This document shows positions 61,138-64,000 of a stretch of DNA of 64,000 nt, in pieces (the first letter of the stretch is position 1; each line of letters starts with the position of its first letter). This stretch comes from Paraburkholderia sp. BCC1884 (lineage in GTDB: Bacteria; Pseudomonadota; Gammaproteobacteria; Burkholderiales; Burkholderiaceae). The notes under the pieces are model-generated. The model was given only the letters and a program-made list of their open reading frames with translations. It ran no database searches and was not told the origin of the DNA. The stretch is taken from the NCBI RefSeq assembly GCF_900996225.1, contig NZ_CAAJGL010000068.1:1054001-1118000 (forward strand), given 5' to 3'. Position numbers and translations under genes: made by a program.

Positions 61138-62193
61138 ATGCCCAACGAAATCCCAGAATCACAAGCTATTTGTAATGAAGTTTCTCGCAGTGCGATTTTT
61201 ATCGTTGCGACGATCTCGAGTGGTCTCGACCCCGCTGCCAAGGTGCGCGAGTGGTGCGGCGACATTGCCGCCCTCGTGCGTTCGGTCGGGACACGCGCGC
61301 CTTCCGGTGGCCTGTCGTGCGTATGCGGCTTCGGCTCTGATGCGTGGGACACACTATTCGGTGCACCTCGTCCAGCCCTTTTGCACCCATTCCGGGACAT
61401 CGGCGAGGGTAATCGTCGCGCCCTCGGTACACCAGGCGATATCCTGCTGCACATTCGCGCCGATCACATGGACCTCTGCTTCGAGCTGGCCAGCCAGCTA
61501 CTCGGTCCACTTTGCGACGCAGTGACGGTGGTCGATGAAGTGCACGGCTTTCGCTATTTCGACATGCGCGACATGGTGGGCTTTGTCGATGGTACCGAGA
61601 ACCCAAGGGGCAGCAGCGCCGACCAGTTCACCCTGATCACTGACGACCCGGGCTTCGAGGGCGGCAGTTATGTTCTCGTGCAGAAGTACCTGCACGACAT
61701 GGACGGGTGGAACGCACTGTCCGTTGAAGCCCAGGAGCGCATTATCGGCCGCAAAAAGTTGTCGAACGTCGAGCTCGACGCGGCGGTCAAACCCTCATGC
61801 TCCCACAGCTCGCTGACCACCATCACCGAGAACGGCGAGGAAGTGAAGATCGTGCGTGACAACATGCCGTTCGGCCGCCTCGGTGCGGGCGAATTCGGCA
61901 CCTACTTTATCGGCTACGCACGCTCGCCTTCGCCGATCGAGCAGATGTTGCAGAATATGTTTATTGGACGGCCGCCGGGCAATTACGACCGGCTGCTCGA
62001 CTATAGCCGCGCGGTTACGGGCGGACTCTTCTTTGTACCCTCGGCCGACCTGCTCGAATCGCTCGCGAATCGCGAAGCGCCAACCGTCACAACCGCTATC
62101 GAACAACAGCCGGACAAGTCTTCGCCGGTCGAACCGCGCCACGACGGATCGTTGATTATTGGCTCTCTCAAGGGAATGTCCCAACATGAATAA
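61138..62193 (+). CDS. DyP-type heme peroxidase, encapsulin cargo
   Basis: A 351-residue dye-decolorizing peroxidase (B-type by length). The distal Asp151 lies in GFVDGTENP, distal Arg240 in RDNMPFG, and the proximal heme ligand is His223 (KPSCSHSSL). It uses peroxide to oxidise large aromatic or dye-like substrates. Residues 336-346, DGSLIIGSLKG, after a flexible Pro/Ser/Glu linker, are a classic cargo-loading peptide that docks inside encapsulin shells. The stop overlaps the start of the shell gene (ATGAATAA). The chosen start has no strong Shine-Dalgarno site but matches the family N-terminus; a longer frame begins at 61012. Confidence 0.95.
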   Translation: MPNEIPESQAICNEVSRSAIFIVATISSGLDPAAKVREWCGDIAALVRSVGTRAPSGGLSCVCGFGSDAWDTLFGAPRPALLHPFRDIGEGNRRALGTPGDILLHIRADHMDLCFELASQLLGPLCDAVTVVDEVHGFRYFDMRDMVGFVDGTENPRGSSADQFTLITDDPGFEGGSYVLVQKYLHDMDGWNALSVEAQERIIGRKKLSNVELDAAVKPSCSHSSLTTITENGEEVKIVRDNMPFGRLGAGEFGTYFIGYARSPSPIEQMLQNMFIGRPPGNYDRLLDYSRAVTGGLFFVPSADLLESLANREAPTVTTAIEQQPDKSSPVEPRHDGSLIIGSLKGMSQHE

Positions 62194-62989
62194 CTTGCAT
62201 CGCGAGCTCGCCCCCATTTCCATAGTCGCATGGTCACAGATCGAAGCCGAAGTGGCCCGCACCTTCAAACGCAGCGTCGCCGGCCGTCGCGTAGTCGACG
62301 TCGAGAGCCCTGGCGGAACGAAACTGTCCGGCGTCGGCACAGGGCATCAGATCGCGATATCCGCGCCGCAGCAGGGCGTTGTGGCGAAGCTCGCCGAGGT
62401 CAAGTGCCTGGTGCAATTCACCGTACCGTTTGAGTTGTCGCGCGAGGCAATCGACAGTGTCGCACGCGGCGCCAACGACGCCGACTGGCAGCCCGCGAAA
62501 GAAGCCGCGAAACAGCTCGCCTATGCCGAAGATCGTGCGATTTTCGACGGCTACAAGGCTGCGGGCATCGGCGGAATTCGGGAAGGTTCGTCGAATCCGG
62601 CGCTCGCGTTACCAGCCGACATCGGCGATTATCCGCATGCCATTGGCAACGCTCTCGAAGAGCTGCGGCTCGCCGGCGTGGATGGCCCGTATTCGGTACT
62701 GCTTGGCGCGGACGCGTATACGGCGCTGAGCGAGGCGCGCGATCAGGGCTATCCGATCATCGAGCACATTAAGCGGATCGTGAACGGCGACATTGTCTGG
62801 GCACCTGCGCTTGCCGGCGGTAGCGTGTTATCCACGCGTGGCGGCGACTTCGAGTTGCATCTTGGCGAAGACGTGTCGATCGGTTATCTGAGTCATACCG
62901 ACGAGATTGTGCGTCTCTATCTGTGTGAAACGCTGACCTTTCTGATGCTGACAAGCGAAGCATCGGTATCGCTGACACTGCCCGAGTGA
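62186..62989 (+). CDS. Encapsulin shell protein (HK97 fold, family 1)
   Basis: A 267-residue shell protein (linocin M18/CFP29 family). Key parts: NNLHRELAPIS at the N-terminus, which binds the cargo peptide, FELSREAIDSVARGANDADW, KQLAYAEDRAIFDGY and the C-terminal FLMLTSEASVSLTLPE. Sixty copies would form a T=1 capsid of about 24 nm. The start overlaps the DyP stop by 8 bases, so cargo and shell are translationally coupled. GGGAATGT just upstream is a weak ribosome-binding site, in keeping with coupling. Confidence 0.96.
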   Translation: MNNLHRELAPISIVAWSQIEAEVARTFKRSVAGRRVVDVESPGGTKLSGVGTGHQIAISAPQQGVVAKLAEVKCLVQFTVPFELSREAIDSVARGANDADWQPAKEAAKQLAYAEDRAIFDGYKAAGIGGIREGSSNPALALPADIGDYPHAIGNALEELRLAGVDGPYSVLLGADAYTALSEARDQGYPIIEHIKRIVNGDIVWAPALAGGSVLSTRGGDFELHLGEDVSIGYLSHTDEIVRLYLCETLTFLMLTSEASVSLTLPE

Positions 62990-63858
62990 AGGCGCATTGA
63001 CTCTAACGGCTCGGGTGAGTCGCTCGCGCGAACCTGCTCGCCCGGTTTGCTCCGACCAACGGCGAGTGAGCGCCCGATCCAATTGTGCGATTGCATAAAT
63101 GAGCGGCCGCTTTAATGGTAGCCAGTATCTCCCTCCCGCGCCTTCCGGGAAATACGCGGTGGTAGATGGAAACGACCATAAGCGTGTCGCCGGTGCCGTT
63201 TTGACGCAGAGGTGAGTTACGTGTGTGAGGGTTTCGGAGCAGCAACGGCTTACGGCGTGAGGTCTTCGACGCGATTGAGCGGATGATTTGCGAGGCGAGC
63301 GAATGCGCGGTGCAGATATATCTCAAGATAGACGTCGTTGAGTTTCGCGGTGTCGATCAGGCTTTAGATAGCCGTGGCACGCTCGCTGCCAGAGTCCACC
63401 TCAGTCCGCATTCGGAAGTACGCTCTTGCTGTACAGGAAAGACGATGGTGAACCGAGGACTACGTGGCCGTCGGCCGTTGAACCATACTTCAGCCGACGG
63501 AGAAGCAACAATTGATTGCTATTATGGTGTCAGTGGCTAAAGAGAACTGAAGAAAGAGTTATTCAATAGCATTCGCATCTATTTCGCTGGTCGTTTAGCA
63601 CGGTTTTGTGAAGAAAACCAGGTGCTATTTTGAATTGCCATCAGTTTGGTTTACCAAGCAGACTTGCATATGACTAAGATACGGGGATATTTGCGCGAAG
63701 CGAGGCTACACGGTGCGTCCAAAGATCGAGGTCCGTTGCTTGAGCCGCCGACTCGAAATGTCTCGATGTTGACGTAACGACTGCTAATCTAAGCTTGGTA
63801 TATTCCCTGCATCTTGGAAGGGAAAGGTCGAGTCGTGGCGCAGTTCGCTCGACTGGCG
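62990..63858. other. 870 bp without a supported gene
   Basis: Nothing recognisable on either strand. No T-rich terminator was found directly after the encapsulin stop. Confidence 0.4.
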
Positions 63859-64000
63859 CTACAAAATTCCAAGAATGCGCCACCAAAAGTAGTCCAGCGG
63901 TAGTAGACATAGCACGGAAATGGCGGCTAGCGCTAGGCAGAGTTTTGCGCCGTCCTTCATCGAGACATCGGCTAGATGCATGGCAATCATCATTGGCGGC
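63859..64000 (-). CDS. 3' end of an SLC13/DASS-like anion permease (partial)
   Basis: The last 46 codons of a minus-strand gene that continues beyond the window. The reading ends in a hydrophobic helix followed by LPLDYFWWRILGIL and a TAG (63859-63861). A C-terminal P-x-D-Y-x-W-W-R is typical of divalent-anion:Na+ symporters (SLC13/DASS, CitT) for di- and tricarboxylates. The rest of the gene is needed to confirm. Confidence 0.6.
   Translation of the reverse strand, partial: PPMMIAMHLADVSMKDGAKLCLALAAISVLCLLPLDYFWWRILGIL

Overview
The window looks like an accessory replicon or genomic-island region of a betaproteobacterium of the Burkholderiaceae, most likely Paraburkholderia or Caballeronia. 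The grounds are family content (a DUF3331 protein, a DUF2970 protein, two MocR regulators, many LysR and AraC regulators, a CIO-type bd oxidase with a DUF2474 protein) and protein style; no rRNA or tRNA was seen. My own gene calls cover only about two thirds of the sequence. The gaps hold decayed insertion sequences and gene remnants, as expected of a plastic or eroding replicon.

Layout. 1-9 kb: an OprB-type porin, a LysR/DoxX divergent pair, and a LysR-controlled aromatic-aldehyde cluster (benzoylformate decarboxylase mdlC, benzaldehyde-type dehydrogenase, a wrecked enoyl-CoA hydratase gene, a MaoC-like dehydratase). 10-13.3 kb: an AraC regulator divergent from a secreted GH3 glycosidase. 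14.8-16 kb: carbonic anhydrase and cyanase (cynTS), followed by a decayed tnpB with a perfect 17-bp hairpin in front. 17-22.3 kb: an MFS carrier coupled to a soluble histidine kinase, and two response regulators on the other strand. 22.8-29.9 kb: a secreted HSL-type esterase, a DUF3331 protein, an AraC regulator, a DUF1348 protein, an acetolactate-synthase-like ThDP enzyme and a LysR regulator. 31-37 kb: two paralogous MocR regulators facing each other across DUF2970 and DUF934 genes. 38-44.6 kb: a carboxymuconolactone-decarboxylase-like protein, two alpha/beta hydrolases, a ChrR-type cupin and a SulP transporter. 46-48.9 kb: cyanide-insensitive bd oxidase (cioAB) plus a DUF2474 protein. 50.3-55.9 kb: a LysR-controlled five-gene unit with a PLP lyase, an amino-acid ABC importer and a zinc deacylase. 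57.9-60.5 kb: NAD malic enzyme and an AEC carrier. 61.1-63 kb: a DyP peroxidase with a C-terminal cargo-loading peptide overlapping an encapsulin gene. The right edge holds the 3' end of an SLC13/DASS-like permease.

How they work together. The mdlC/aldehyde dehydrogenase pair would turn benzoylformate into benzoate. CynTS detoxifies cyanate using bicarbonate, and CioAB gives respiration that resists cyanide, so both could matter in a cyanogenic rhizosphere. The 51-56 kb operon looks built to import a small N-acylated, probably sulfur-containing amino acid, deacylate it and cleave the C-S bond. The malic enzyme/AEC pair suggests C4-dicarboxylate handling. The DyP-encapsulin pair is a complete family-1 nanocompartment.

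Several stretches share one decayed element family: MerR-like N-termini of IS607-type recombinases at 22.6, 37.2 and 56.5 kb, and tnpB scraps at 16.3, 35.1 and 37.7 kb. This element family, the broken hydratase gene and the orphan signals are the main evidence of genome decay here.
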